Source of the DNA: Rehmannia glutinosa | Taxonomy: Eukaryota; Streptophyta; Magnoliopsida; Lamiales; Orobanchaceae | NCBI GenBank assembly: GCA_016081115.2 | Contig: CM071925.1 | Span: 11,636,441-11,700,440, forward strand | Length of the DNA: 64,000 bases | Direction of reading: 5' to 3' | Shown here: piece after piece, positions 34,001 to 46,700 of the stretch | Position numbering within the stretch: the first letter of the stretch is position 1 | Layout: every line of letters begins with the position of its first letter | Translations under genes and position numbers: made by a program | Notes under the pieces: model-generated | What the model saw: only the letters and a program-made list of their open reading frames with translations | Told to the model about the DNA's origin: nothing | Databases searched by the model: none

Positions 34001-37000
34001 ATGGCATCAACTTATGATTTCGCTGCTAGGGAAGCAAATCCACACTGGGTCTCTTGTGGATTTCGAGGTATGGTCAAATAGGGTCCGATGACGCCTCATA
34101 AAGAAGATTATTGAAAAGCTCGAAAAGTCCGGCTAAAACCATTTCGACGATGGAGCTCCCGATGACCTATGTGGAAGAGGTCGCTCAATTCTACGTGAAC
34201 GCTGAAATTCACAATGAGGGGATCAAATCCTCTGTTCACGGGAAGGAGTTCATCATCTCTGCCAAAGATTTGGCAGAACACCGCTCATTACCGACGGAAG
34301 GAGCACCAAATCAATGAAGCCGATGTAGACTTGACTCGCCGCTGGAAGGAAGTAGCGAAGACCGACTATGTTGATAAGATAGTCTACACACCAACAAGAG
34401 GTTCTTGAAGGAGGACTACCACAAACTGTTGGACATAGTTGCCAAATGCATGACATCAAATTTGGCAACTTTGACCAACTATCCAAAGCAAAATTGATCG
34501 TCATGGCTGCGATCATTGAAGAAAAGCAAGTAAATCGGGCTGAGTTTGTCTACAACAGACTGCGCGAGAATGTAGAAACAAATCCTTCAAGGAGAATGGA
34601 GCATTTGGAGGATCTCGGGATACGGCCCGTGATTGGCCGGTGATGGAGGTAAAAGGAGTCCTCTTCGACATGGAAAGGCGTTCCATGTAAACAAGAGGAT
34701 GTTCGAGATCAAACCTCTCTCAGCGCACGAAGAGAGCCTACGCCAAGAGAGTCGATACAAGTGAGGGGGAATCACCGACCAAGATACGATTGTTTCCTCT
34801 CCACCAAAGAAGAAGGTTGCCCCTGCAGCTACTAAGAGAATTGTTGCCCCTGCAAAGAAAGAAAACCAAATCGCTCCACCCGCCCGGTGAGTCACCGCCC
34901 CCGCAGCCTCGTGTCTCCCGCCTCTGGCGAAGATAGCCGGAAGGAATCTCAAATACCTTCTCCGGCCGTCAAAAAGAGAGAGAATCGATAAGCCAAGACG
35001 ACACTCCCGAGAAGAAAACAACAAAGACACGGTCCCCGCCCCAAGACTTAGAAGAAACTCTCTCCGAACTAAATCCCTCCGGTACAAACTAGGAGAAGAA
35101 GAAGAATCTTCAAGCATTCGAACTTGAGAAACTGAGTTGAGTCACCACTCACCAAAAGCAGACATCTGAGACCTGCTGGAGAAGTAGAGTCTCGAAATTA
35201 TTGATGAAACACGCCCAAGTCTGTGAAGGCGATCAGCAGAGGCAAATCAAGACCAGTATGTAGTTCGAACAAATGAGACACAAGAAGTAGCCGAGAAATC
35301 TAACTCGCTGTTGACGGATCGTATCCCCTCCTACAACAGACGAATCGAGAATGGAGCACCGTGAGCTTGCTACCTTCTATCCCCGAGAATGAGGGACAAA
35401 GAAGAAGCTCATAGAGATGATGATGTGATGATCCTATTCCCACCTTATCCGGACATCCAAAATCGTCTCAGAGTGGAGGAAGTGGAAGTTAAGTCGATCC
35501 AGGGAACAGTTCCAACGGCCGAGTTTATCGAAGAAGAAGAGGAACTCGATGAATTTTCTTGGAGTGACCACTGTGGTCCAAGATCGGATGAAGAAAAATC
35601 GCACGAGATATCTTGCGGATCTTCAAGGACGAGGAGAAGGAGAGACAGTAGAGGAAGGCTGAGGCACGTGAGAAGGCCAAAGATCCGCCCTATCACCGCA
35701 CCACGTAACATACACATCCTCTCCTCGACGCCCTATCGAAAGCGATGAGGATCCGACCTCTTTGCGCCCGTAAGAGTTGCAAATGCAGCAAGCAATGCAA
35801 GAATCCGAGTCCTTCATGAACAAAGAATGATGGAGGGACTAGGAGAGTCCTCCAAAACACACCGGAGATAGACCCAATGGGAGTGGTGCGGATATTGCCA
35901 TCGTTATTCTTGCCACCACTTCCCCACTCACTCGGAAGAAGGAACTAAGGAAATGGCGATGAAATCGGGTTAGTGGGGACACCAGTTGAGCCAACCCCTA
36001 ATGAAGGTGTCTCACCACCTGCCCAATGGGCTGAACACTCGGTAAAGCAAAACAATGGAGTTTGGAGACGAGTGACCCCATTCCAAGTCACTCACCGGTG
36101 CGCCACCAGGGGAAACTCCCCACCGCAGCAAGGTCGGAGGATGCTGCGATGACTCCACAACGAATCTAGGAGGTGAAATGGAGAATGAACAAACACAAAG
36201 TACACAAAGAAGTTGTCATCAACGAAGCTCGATATTGAGACTCTGTCTCGGTGAGGTGCCAACCGCTCTGGAAAGTAATGACGCCGCTGATGCGATGCGA
36301 TGCGATCGAGGCACGAGAAGAACGGCCATGGGAGTTAATACTGCAGGCGATGAAAGTTCAATCCATGGGGTTGAGACTCCAATGGATGCCACCGCAGAAG
36401 ACCCTAAGACAAATGACACTATCGAAAGAGATGTCCAAGGCCTCGCCGCAGCTTGAGACTGCATGAGGTAATGAAGGCCAACGGGAGGTTGAGACTTCCC
36501 GGGTAAAGAAGTCAAGTACGAAACATCCCTCCCCGCTATCATTGATCCATCTAAAAAGGAGATAAGCGCGCTTCACGATTCCCAGGACAATCCCGATGTA
36601 ACCTTTCGGGATCGGAAGAAGACGATGAAGCCGAGTCATCCCCTGTGGATCGATCCAAAAGACTCACCGAGGATGTTCCAACCACGAGCAAGTCGACCTC
36701 AAGACTACTTGTCAAACTTTCAATTTTGATGATGAGCCACCCATGGAAATCTCATCATCGTCCGATGACGCTCGATAAGGCCGAGGACCAGACCAACTCA
36801 ATTGAAAAAACCAACTCGAGACCGACGCGAGGCCGTTGAGACAACCGAGGCTCGCTAGTCGGGTCAACTTCACAACACTGACCCCAAAAAGAGTCCATCG
36901 CAGCTCCCAAGTCCGCAAAGCGGGTTCGACTCCACAAGGAACTTCACGCGCACCACTCATCATTGAACAAATCCCGGTGGCCCGTGATGATTCCTTCGTA

Positions 37001-38650
37001 GAATCATTTCCTTTTTCTCGGAGGTACCCGATCTCCCAAGAGTCGAAAAAAGAGATCTCGAGCGCTTCCACATACTGATCCTGTCATTCCATCGACACCA
37101 TCATTCCAAATTGTGACTATGATTTTGACGCCGCTTGGCCGTCAACAATCGCAAGGAACAACAATCAAGTTCGGGAGGTGTTCAAAGCATTATTTGCTGA
37201 AATTGAATCGATGGAGAGGCATCGAGCCTCGATGGACATGAGATTGGATAACGAGAGATGCCACCCTTACGATGACTTAAGAGGCATAATAGTCGAATCG
37301 TGGAGTGGTGGCAACAAAGAAGAAAACAATGCGCGTGGAACAAGCTAGATATTTGAACATTGTTCAACAAACTGTTGGTATGGCGAAATGAGAATGCTTT
37401 GATGCAAAGACAAAGCCGAGAGAACACATTGAGCACTTGCATGAATCTCACATTGCCGAGATCAAGAGATCAAGGCTGTGCGTGAGAAAAATAAGAATGA
37501 GCTCCTGCGTATGGAAGAACACATGGATCGAAAATTCACCTTCTCACTACCGGTGAGATGAAGTTGCTTAAAGTCAATCAACGCTACTCGTTCGAGTTTC
37601 GTGCAAAGCATATTCCGCAGCTTGACTCGAAGCGAGAACTTCGACTATCGCCAGACTCGACTTTCGCTTGCTAGTATGTTTCCGAGCGTTCCTCTCTCCC
37701 TTTTATGATGCCAAAAAGGGGAAGAAGAATACCTTAAAGTCACAAGAGATCGGACGTTGAGAAGGAGGGAGCAAACAGAACGGAAAGAAAAGCGAGGAGG
37801 TCTCAAGAGCAAAGAAAGAAAAGTCTGCTGAGGGGGAAGGATCGGGAGATGTCACCCTAATGATTGCACAAACCCCCAACAAGGTCTTGTCACGATGATA
37901 TTATCGCAGAAAACTCCCAGTGACTCGCGCCACCTCAACACTCTGTTGTGTCTATGGTCGAAAAGAGAAAGACAGATTGAAGCGGGGATGGAGGAAGTGG
38001 AAGGAAGGATGAATGCCCGAGTTATGAATATCTTGAAACAACATGGAGGCATTCCAAAGAGACAGAGACACTTATGCCATCTCGGATGCCGAATCGAGCC
38101 AAGATCAGTTGATGAATTTAAAACGCTCGCATCCGAAGGATACTTCGCAAACATGTCCATGGCTCAAGCCTCGGACTTGTACTAGGAAAAGGGTCTCACG
38201 CTATGTGAAGAAGGCCGACAGACGACGAGACTACCGGGCATCACTCTGCTTGGTCACTCCGCCGGTCACTCACTGGGAAGAAGACCCCAGACAATACACG
38301 CCCAGAGGAAGAGGTAGAGAAAGAAGCAAAGTGGTGGAGGAAGAGGTTTCGGACATAGGCCTCGCCCAAAAACATTGAGTATATAGATCCGAGCAAGAAA
38401 GGAGGGATCTACTGGGCAATGGGTCTTGACCAAGTAGCCAATGCAAGTGGCTAACAACAATGCTGAGTATGTGAAAAGAATTGAAGAAGAAAACAAAAGA
38501 CAAACTCAGTTATGGGAGGAAAGACAAGAGAGACTAAGAGGAGATGAAGTCGCCTTTAAGGCATATGAAAAGAAGAAAGAAGAAAAGCGGTGAAGATGAG
38601 AAAAAGAAGAGAAGACCAGAAGATGACAGAACTGAAGAAGATGAAAGAAG
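34001..38650 (+). pseudogene. Sirevirus env-like / 3' gene region, heavily broken
   Basis: ATG at 34001 (MASTYDFAAREANPHW) opens a region of broken frames. One block is MTYVEEVAQFYVNAEIHNEG, FIISAKDLAEHRSLP, MHDIKFGNFDQLSKAKLIVM and NRAEFVYNRLRENVE, which resembles the 'putative plant transposon protein' domain found 3' of pol in Sireviruses. Further pieces are rich in Glu, Lys, Ser and Arg, for example 35389-35748 and 37895-38600 (AEYVKRIEEENKRQTQLWEE). The env-like name is by position and lineage; no membrane segment is convincing in the broken frames. It could also be a second structural gene. Confidence 0.55.
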
Positions 38651-38942
38651 GAGGCAGCGAATGAGATGAAGTGTTGTTGTCCACCCCTTCATGTATCTTA
38701 CTTTGTAAATACATTTCATGTAAGTCTTCTCGTAATAAATCAGAAATTCTCTATTTTTGCGTAAACATAAATGTTGCTCGATACACCTTGTAAAACAACA
38801 GTGTAAAAGAACAAGAATGTTATGATCAATAATAGAATTGATTCTACGCATACATTCTCTCGTAAATACACTATCTCGTATGTATCTATGCTTTTTACAT
38901 TTTGAATGTTTTAAGTTTTGGCATCATCAAAAAGGGGGAAAT

Positions 38943-40510
38943 TGTTGGGAAATTTATTGTTTAGATTTTGATGAATGCCATGTAAAACTTAGAATAGGAA
39001 GTTGGCACCCTTTTTTTTTGTTGTAAACTGCATTGTAACAAATAGGGCTGGTCAAGCTGAGTTAAGTCAGCTATGCCTAAACATGCAAGAAGACAACTGG
39101 AGACTAGAAGGAAGACTCATTGCAAGACAAATTTGAGTATGGCAAAGAAGAGAAGACGAACTCGATCAAGGTGAGATGCGAGATGCAACAGTAAAGTATC
39201 GTCAAGTCAACTCAAGATAGCCAAGTCTCAAGTTGAAGTGACAAAGAGTCATCCATGATTAAAAGTCGACTTAAGTCACCTGGGGAAAGCAAGGAAATGC
39301 GGTCAAGTCGAGATAATCGAAAGAGATCATTGCATAGAAAAATCAAGAGAATTACTTAAACAAGTAATACCTCCATGCTACCTTTCTCGAAGTGCTCGAC
39401 CCCGAGGAAGCGTGCAAGGGAATAAACCAATGGGAAGCACTACACCGTGTCAGAACTCTGAAAAGCTGAAGAACAATTCATACGAGGAAGTGGCAACTCC
39501 AAGGACTACAACAAGACAAGCCAACGACCACAAGTGACTTTCAAAAATAAGCTTATCTCTTCAACGGGTAGATTTTTGAAAGATCACTATAAAAGGCTGA
39601 GGAATGAATCTGAGAGAAGAGGACCTTGATTACCTGAACCACGAACATTCAAGCTAACCTTTTGAACTGTAATCGAAATATTCTCAAAGATCATTCAAGA
39701 TTAATTCTCAAGCCTACACTACGAAGGAAATCAATCCAACACTCACCTGTGAAGGAAAGATAACCTCAATCAGTTGAAGAGGAAACTTTTGAAGAAAAGG
39801 GGTCTACATTCCGCGGAGGATTGTAGGAAGGTTCAAGGTCGAACCAGTCTCGAGTTTTTGGAGGGCTTCGTGATCAAATCCAAAGAGCTTGAGCAAGTGA
39901 GTTGTAGTAGCAAGGCAGCTGCCCTGTGAAGAAGCTGAGTCTCACGAGAAGACAAATGTGCGTGACTGGCATCTCGGATCGAGTCCCAAAGGATCAAGTC
40001 ACCGTGTGTGATTAAGACTTGTATCTGGATCTTACCACTCGTATCTTGATCAATACTTAGTGGATTCCTCCAGGAGTTGGAGAAGAGAGGAGTAGAAGAA
40101 TTACCCCATCTTCGAACCTCTATAAAAACTTATCGTGTCATTTACATTTCAGCATTTTAATTCTTGCACTTTAACTGTTTAATTCTGCTGATAAATTTGC
40201 TATCCACTTGATAATTTCTAAGTACTAAAACCAAGGACTAAATCATAACTAAACCAAATTCAAGGGTGTTAAGTCTTCCAATAAAACAAACTATAGCTTG
40301 AGCTAATTCAGTCTTAACACCGAGTTATTCTATCAACAAAATCAGTGCGAGTTGAGTGACTAACTCTACCGATTAACTAAATTGGCTATCCACCAAGGAC
40401 ACAAATTGTGTGTAGTATCAACTCGAATTTTAAAAAGGACTAAATCGAAAAGTTTGTAAGGTTTATTCAACCCCCTTCTAAACCTTACACTCACACCCTT
40501 GGGACCTACA
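38943..40510 (+). repeat. 3' LTR of the Sirevirus-type element
   Basis: 1568 bp, pairs with 26342-27893; differences include many 1-3 bp indels. Followed by the duplicated TTAAG. Confidence 0.9.
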
Positions 40511-42139
40511 TTAAGCTATGGGACATGGTCGCGCATTTGATGGAGATCATGGAACATGTTTGTAAGACTTTAATCTTAAATTAGTTCTAAGTCAGTGGAC
40601 TTTTCAAGATAGGACATTGAATAGCCCAACATGACGTGTGCATATGATGCATGCTCGTATGACGAGGATCTTGCATTCCATTAACATTAGCGTTATGACG
40701 CAAATGCATATATCTTGCGCGTACAACGCTTGTTAGAGAACAAGTCGCTAAACATGGCCCAATGAAAATTTTTAACTTGAATATTTATTGTCGAATTAAT
40801 AATTTCCACATTGCGATAGTACGTGGTTAGTCCTTAGACTTGAGGCATGATAGTAGCCTTATGTACATCCTGTAATATTTTGATTTATCTTCTGATTTCT
40901 TGGCAATCATAAAGGGGATATTCTAGATGTTGCACTGGTGTATATGTAGGTTAATCAGTGGCCAACATATAATTCGACACTTATTTATTGACAAGTGAAT
41001 CTCCTGTGTTTTTATAGTTTGTGATTTAAAGACCTTGCCAAGACATGGTAAATATTGATTCATAAAGAAATCACTAGAACTTGAAATGGGATCACAATTA
41101 TTAAATGAAGTGGGTCTCGACTTATAATTCATGCCCAAGATTTAATTGGGAGATTAGATGTCAAAAGAACCGTACGTGTATGCAACCGCAATTAAAATAG
41201 GTTTACTCACTATTTCACCTATTTCTAGACGATTATGATACTTGCTAGATGTTCCCATGATTTGTAGGTTTTGGAATTAAAGAGTTAATTTCAAAACGTA
41301 TTAAAATTTGGATTAATTAATTAAATAAATATTATTCATAAGTTACGAAAGTTGTAAGCCTACTGCTAGTATTAATTGTGAACCTAAAGGGTCACACACA
41401 AAATGGTTGGTGCCATTGCTTCAATCGAAAATAGTCTAAAAGGTTGCATACAATTAAGTGATAGAGATTAATTAATTGTGACTTGATTTTATTCAATGAT
41501 TGAATTAAATATTTAATTAATAATTAATTTAGGAAGTCTTTGGAGTGAAAAATAATTTGGCTGATGAGATCAATTAATTTTATGAAAGACTATATTTTTT
41601 AATAGTTAAATATAACCATTATTTATTTGCGCTAGAAGAAATTGATTTAATCAAATTAATTAAATATGGACTGGATCAATTAATTAAAATTAATTGAAGG
41701 ACCTTTTTAATTAAATGTCCAATACAATATTTAATTAAGCCCACAAGGATAGGCCCTGGCTAATTTGAAAGAAAGAAAAATATGGAGGGGTTCTCTTGTG
41801 AATATCCGGATAAGGGTTACAGAGAAGTAAATGCTAAGCAGATAGACCTACTTTCATGTGACGTAAAACATAAAGAAGGTGTAGAGCTATAGAGAAGTAA
41901 ATGCTACGTAGGTAGACCTACCAAAAAGTAACTTTGAGACACTATAAAAGGGGGTAAACTATCTCATTTTAAAGGATGATTTCACTATCTCTATTATTTC
42001 TCTTACAACAAAATACACCCTTTTTGTTTACTAATTTGATTGTTGGAGTGCTAATACCGGAATCCTTTGGATAGTCTTATGCAGGAAGATAATGGATGGT
42101 CGAATTAGGAATTTTGGGAAGTCTCGGTTATTTGGGACC

Positions 42140-42262
42140 GATCTAACACCCATCTCTCTCTTGATAGACTTGATGAAAATCCAAGTCCACATTATTTCCT
42201 GAAATATCCCTCACATAGAAAGCATTCACAGATTTCATGAAAGATCTATTGCACCCATCTCT
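42140..42262 (-). pseudogene. ACR gene scraps B1 and B2
   Basis: 42140-42236 (cacccatctctctcttgata through cacatagaaagcattcacag) matches about 48982-49080 in the last exon of the intact ACR gene. 42237-42262 (atgaaagatctattgcaccc) matches the part just before it again, so the relic is rearranged. Scrap A (25881-25942) is the neighbouring stretch of the same exon. Confidence 0.8.
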
Positions 42263-43613
42263 ATTACAGATATATATTTTTTTTGAGGGGTTATTACAGA
42301 TATATGTTTGAGTCCTTTGGATATCTTGAAATTGGAAAAAACCAAATAAATGTTTTTTACTTATTATTATACCCTTGTTGAGTGCAAGAAAGCAAAACTT
42401 AAAAATAGTAGTGAACTATTTCTTTACGTTTCTTCTTTTCGAACATTCATGAGGTAGTTAAGTTATATGTTTAGCCATAAAATGAGAATAAAAAAGTTAA
42501 TTAATTGCTCGAATTGCACAAAGTTTATAAATTTTGATTTGGAATTTATTGGCTGGTTGAAAATTTTACTAATTTTAATTAGAAGAAGAAACGATATATC
42601 TTTCAAAAAAAAAAGAACCGATATATAGTGTATGGCTTAATTAAGATTATACAAAAGTAAGTTATTTCCAAAACTAAAGCAAAAGTCACACCTTTTAATT
42701 GACGAACTGAAAAAGAGACATTGCCATCTATATATTATACGGGTATTCATCGAATCGAATTCAAAATTCTTCTACTTCTTCAAATTGGAATAATCGAATG
42801 GACGTTTTAAAAATTCGTTGAAATTCGATCCTAATTCAATTATATTCAAGTCGATTTGATCGATTTGGATTTGTCGATTTTCAAATCGATTCGAGTCAAT
42901 CTGAAAATCTAAATTTGTCGATAAACCATGCATGATTTGGGTTCCGACCATGCATCTTAAGACATTGCAAAAACTAAACAAAAATCCTTAAAACTTTGAA
43001 ATGATATTGAACTGTGAATTAACTATAAATAATTCTTCTAATGCAATAATTTGATTATAATAACCGTGTTAAATTAAATATTATTTATACATCAACTAAT
43101 TATGTTATTTATATTTTCATATGCAATCTACATTTTTATAATGCTTAAAAAACTAAATTTGAATTATAGTTGAGTTTGAATCGACGCACAAATTCAAATT
43201 AAAATAAGATCGATATTCGAATTGAATTTACTCGAATTTCGAATTGATTCAAAAAATATAACCAAGACCCAATGGTCATAATATAGTCAACGGAAATTAC
43301 ATATTATGTAAATTTTGAAATTAACAAAATTCATCAATATTCTTGCATTCCAATTCTAAATTAAACACGATTTCCAAATATGATCAACAATATCCCCTCC
43401 AATAAATACAAATAATTGCGTTCCAAATTCGCCTCAAATTAATCCCACGAAGATAAACAGCTAATTATTATGGTAATCTGTAGCTAAAATCTCCGTAATC
43501 AACAGATGAGATTTTGGTAACCAATAAATTAAATACTATTAATCACAGAGGGCAAAACAGTCAATTCACATGGTGTCTTTAAGTCATTCCCCCGCCTTTT
43601 CGTTCCCTCTCCA
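42263..43613. other. Upstream region of GT47 copy 2, no gene seen
   Basis: AT-rich; 42740-43260 is full of 'aatcgaat/attcgatt' words on both strands, a low-complexity or decayed inverted repeat. The short minus-strand frame at 42772-42981 is a product of this repeat. The last 100 bp become less AT-rich and pyrimidine-rich, as expected close to a promoter. Confidence 0.5.
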
Positions 43614-43620
43614 TATATAA
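43614..43620 (+). promoter_or_regulatory. TATA box of GT47 copy 2
   Basis: tatataa, 86 bp before the ATG at 43706, preceded by pyrimidine-rich cgttccctctcca. Transcription would start near 43645-43655, giving a 5'UTR of about 55 bp with CA/GT repeats. Inferred from position only. Confidence 0.6.
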
Positions 43621-43705
43621 CCGTCTCATCAACAACTTCACACACTATTCATAACTGGTGTGTGTGAAAATACACACACAAACACGCAGAGGGAGAAAGG
43701 TGACG

Positions 43706-46700
43706 ATGATGAAGAATGGCGGCGGTGGCGGTGGTGGTGGTGTAGCTTCGCCGATCGTGGTTCTGTCGGTGGTTTTTGCAGCATCGATCGCCATCGTTTT
43801 CGTCTTGGGATACTTCTCGGATAGAGCTAATGGATTCGGATCGTTTTACTCTGGTTCTGAAGCGGAATTGAAGATTCCAAGAGTTGAGTTGGTCACGGCT
43901 GCTGCGCGTACGCGTAACGATGAATCCAGAGCTGTGCTCTCTTCTGAATTCTCATCCAAATTCAAGCCAACTGTCAGGGTAAGTATTTCACACACAGACA
44001 CACACGTGTGTGTGCGTGTGTGCTTTATGGATGATTTTGAATTTGAACATTGAATGTTATTTGCGAATGAAAATCTGAGTAGATTTATTTTTCAGTCATG
44101 TAATCGCTGGTGTCGATGCATTTGTTAGTTGTTGTATAAATCTGCTGGATCAAGTTAATTAATCACGCGATGATCCTTTAGAGCGATGGTATCGGCACTC
44201 CAAATTTACTTTAGGCAATCGTAAATACGGGATTTGTAGCTAGCGGATTTGGAATGCCTGAATCAATCTTTTGAATTCGGTAAAATTTAGAGTATTTGTT
44301 GCTAATTAAAGCTGATAGTTAAGTGAAATGCAGTTGTTAGCTGCTCAGTTTTTCAAACGAGTACCATTTACTGTTTGATTGGTGTTTCTTTTTTTTTTTT
44401 TTCTGTTTTCCTTTTCTGGTGTGAATTAGTTGTAATTAGAATAAAGTTGATTGATAGCATGAATTTACGATGATCTTGGGGTTTACTTATAAATATGAAT
44501 GTCGCAGAGGAGAACAAATAATAAATTGGAGCAAGGATTAGCTAGAGCAAGGGCGGCAATTAGGAAAGCAGCTTCAATCAGAAACAAATCGGTAATCATC
44601 ACGAAAAATGACATTCTCTCCTCAGCAATCTATTGGAACCCCAGTGCGTTTCTTCAGTAAGTAATTCTCATAATTAGCAGCTGTCTCAAATTCCATTAGT
44701 ATGAAAAGTTACTTGTATAATAAAAATGTTATTAAGGCTCATTGCAAATTGGTTTCGAAACTATAGGTGACTAGCAATTTTGGTCCTGTAATTTTGATCT
44801 CATTAAATTTTGATTTTTGTGAAATGTTGAATTGTTGATCTCATAGGTTCTAATTTATGTAATTTCAGTCCTACATCTTGGTCCCAATCGGATTTTTCAA
44901 TATTTCTTGTGTTCCCACAATACCCTTGTCATTTAGTGAGAATAGTCAACATATCCAAAATACCTATGACCATTAAATGTTACAATGACCATCAAATGTT
45001 ACAGGACTAAAATTGCGTTTTGGCTAAAAATAAAATCGTCAAGGACCAACACTGCCACATCAAGAAATTACAGGACTTAGATTGTTAATTCCTAGGAGTT
45101 ACATGAATAAAATTGCAATTAAGCCTTAAGTTAATTGATTCAATGATGACATAAAGCTTGCAAAGCACTCGCAAAGTCATTAAGTTTAATGAATTAGCGC
45201 CTTGGAATTGCACGTACTCATTTAATATGTGAGTTTTCAATCAATCACGAAATCAAGTTTTTAGGCGTATTTTAATGAGCTTTTTAAAGAGGAGGGGTGG
45301 GACTTAGCTAAGTTGTGGCAACTTTCCTTCTAAGATACCCTGCATAATTTTGAAGATTATACATCCCACATGTGATAGTGAGACTTCTATAGCTTTTTTC
45401 ATCCCCAAAAAACAAAAAAAAAGACTTCTATAGCTTTAAGAGGGAAGGAGTCTTCTACCTGAAGCATGGGGGTGACTAGTGCGCACACTCATTGTTCCCT
45501 CCACTCTATTGTTTTCTCAATTTTGAAAAGACTGAAATCGTGCCTCATTACTCATTACTTTTCTTTATCAAACATTACTCATGGATAACTCTTACCACCC
45601 TTTGGCTGTATCAATTATCCTTTTATTTTCTATTTTTTCAAGAACATTTTCTTTGGATGAACGACGACTCATGAAATTTCACTTTATGATTATTAAAGTG
45701 ACAGAAAAGCATAAGTAAGCTTCCATTCAACGTCAAAATTGATGAAAGATTTTAACTTAAGATATAGTATAATACAATCAAAGTTATGACTTTGAGGGAA
45801 AAGAGATAATAAAAAGAAATAGCATAGACACTTTATTTAAATTCTCGTCTATCTGAGTTATTAATTTCTCCGTGTCTTTTGCGGGAATAGTTTATGATAA
45901 AAAGCCAAGTCATTTTGCACATGTAATTTTATTTGAATTCACTTCTCAATTACAGATATATATATATATATATATAATTTGGATCAATATGGAGATTATC
46001 ACGCTCAAGTATTTGTTATCTGAAATTTAATTACATACACAAAGAATGAGATTTTATAATAGTTCATTGTGAGATCTGTTCAAGAGTTTGGAAAATATAA
46101 GATTTGGTTGAAACATTTCTCTTGGTTATTATGAGAGTCATAACACAAACCCTTACGTTAACCTGAGTAAAGCCGTAGTACTTATTTTAGTATGCAGATT
46201 GTGGAGTAATTAGTACGTGGTATAATATTAATTCTGCTATCATTTGATCCTCAAGTATCATTTTGTATGATGAACTCTTACCTTTATTTTCACTAAATAG
46301 ATATCCATGAATTTGCCTGCTTGTTCTAGCAGACAAACCTCCTTTAGCATTGCCATCATTCCACTCCTCGGCTCCACCCACCCCAAGAAAAAGTGGCATC
46401 TTATTAAAATTAATATTAGAACTAATTAGGCATGATTTAATTTAATTTCCTTGCTCATGATTAAGAGAAAATACATTGCAGGAGTTACAAGGAAATGGAA
46501 AGAAGATTTAAGATTTATGTATATCAAGAAGGGGAGCCACCAATTGTACATGATGGGCCATGCAAAGACATATACACTAGTGAAGGAAGATTCATACATG
46601 AGATGGAGCATGGAAACAATAAGTTTAGGACAAGCAATGCACAAGCAGCTCATGTTTACTTCATGCCGTTTAGTGTGACATGGATGGTGAAGTACCTTTA

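Larger units (their letters stand above)
26342..40510 (+). mobile_element. 14.2-kb Copia of Sirevirus/Maximus type
   Basis: LTRs 26342-27893 and 38943-40510 start TGTTGGGAAATT and end GGGACCTACA. The 5-bp duplication TTAAG is at 26337-26341 and 40511-40515. A primer-binding site, gag, protease, integrase, reverse transcriptase and RNase H follow in Copia order. About 5 kb of further coding-like sequence lies before a polypurine tract AAAAAGGGGGAAAT at about 38929. The large LTR (about 1.55 kb), long gag with a coiled-coil tail, and extra 3' region are features of Sireviruses (Maximus/SIRE lineage), whose 3' gene is called env-like. Every domain has frameshifts or stops. Confidence 0.92.
26181..42148. 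repeat. Probable old solo LTR, split by the Sirevirus-type element
   Basis: TGTTAG at 26181 and CTAACA at 42143-42148 could be the ends of one LTR of about 1.8 kb once 26342-40510 and one TTAAG are removed. Inside it is a TATA-like ctataaaaggg near 41943 and a tandem-like block 'agagaagtaaatgct..' at 41820 and 41893. There is no coding content. The outer flanks (ttaat and cccat) do not match, so the ends or the solo-LTR reading may be wrong. Confidence 0.4.

Noticed and set aside
42772..42981. Minus-strand 69-codon frame
   Set aside because: Built from repeated aatcgaat words; low-complexity product, not a gene.
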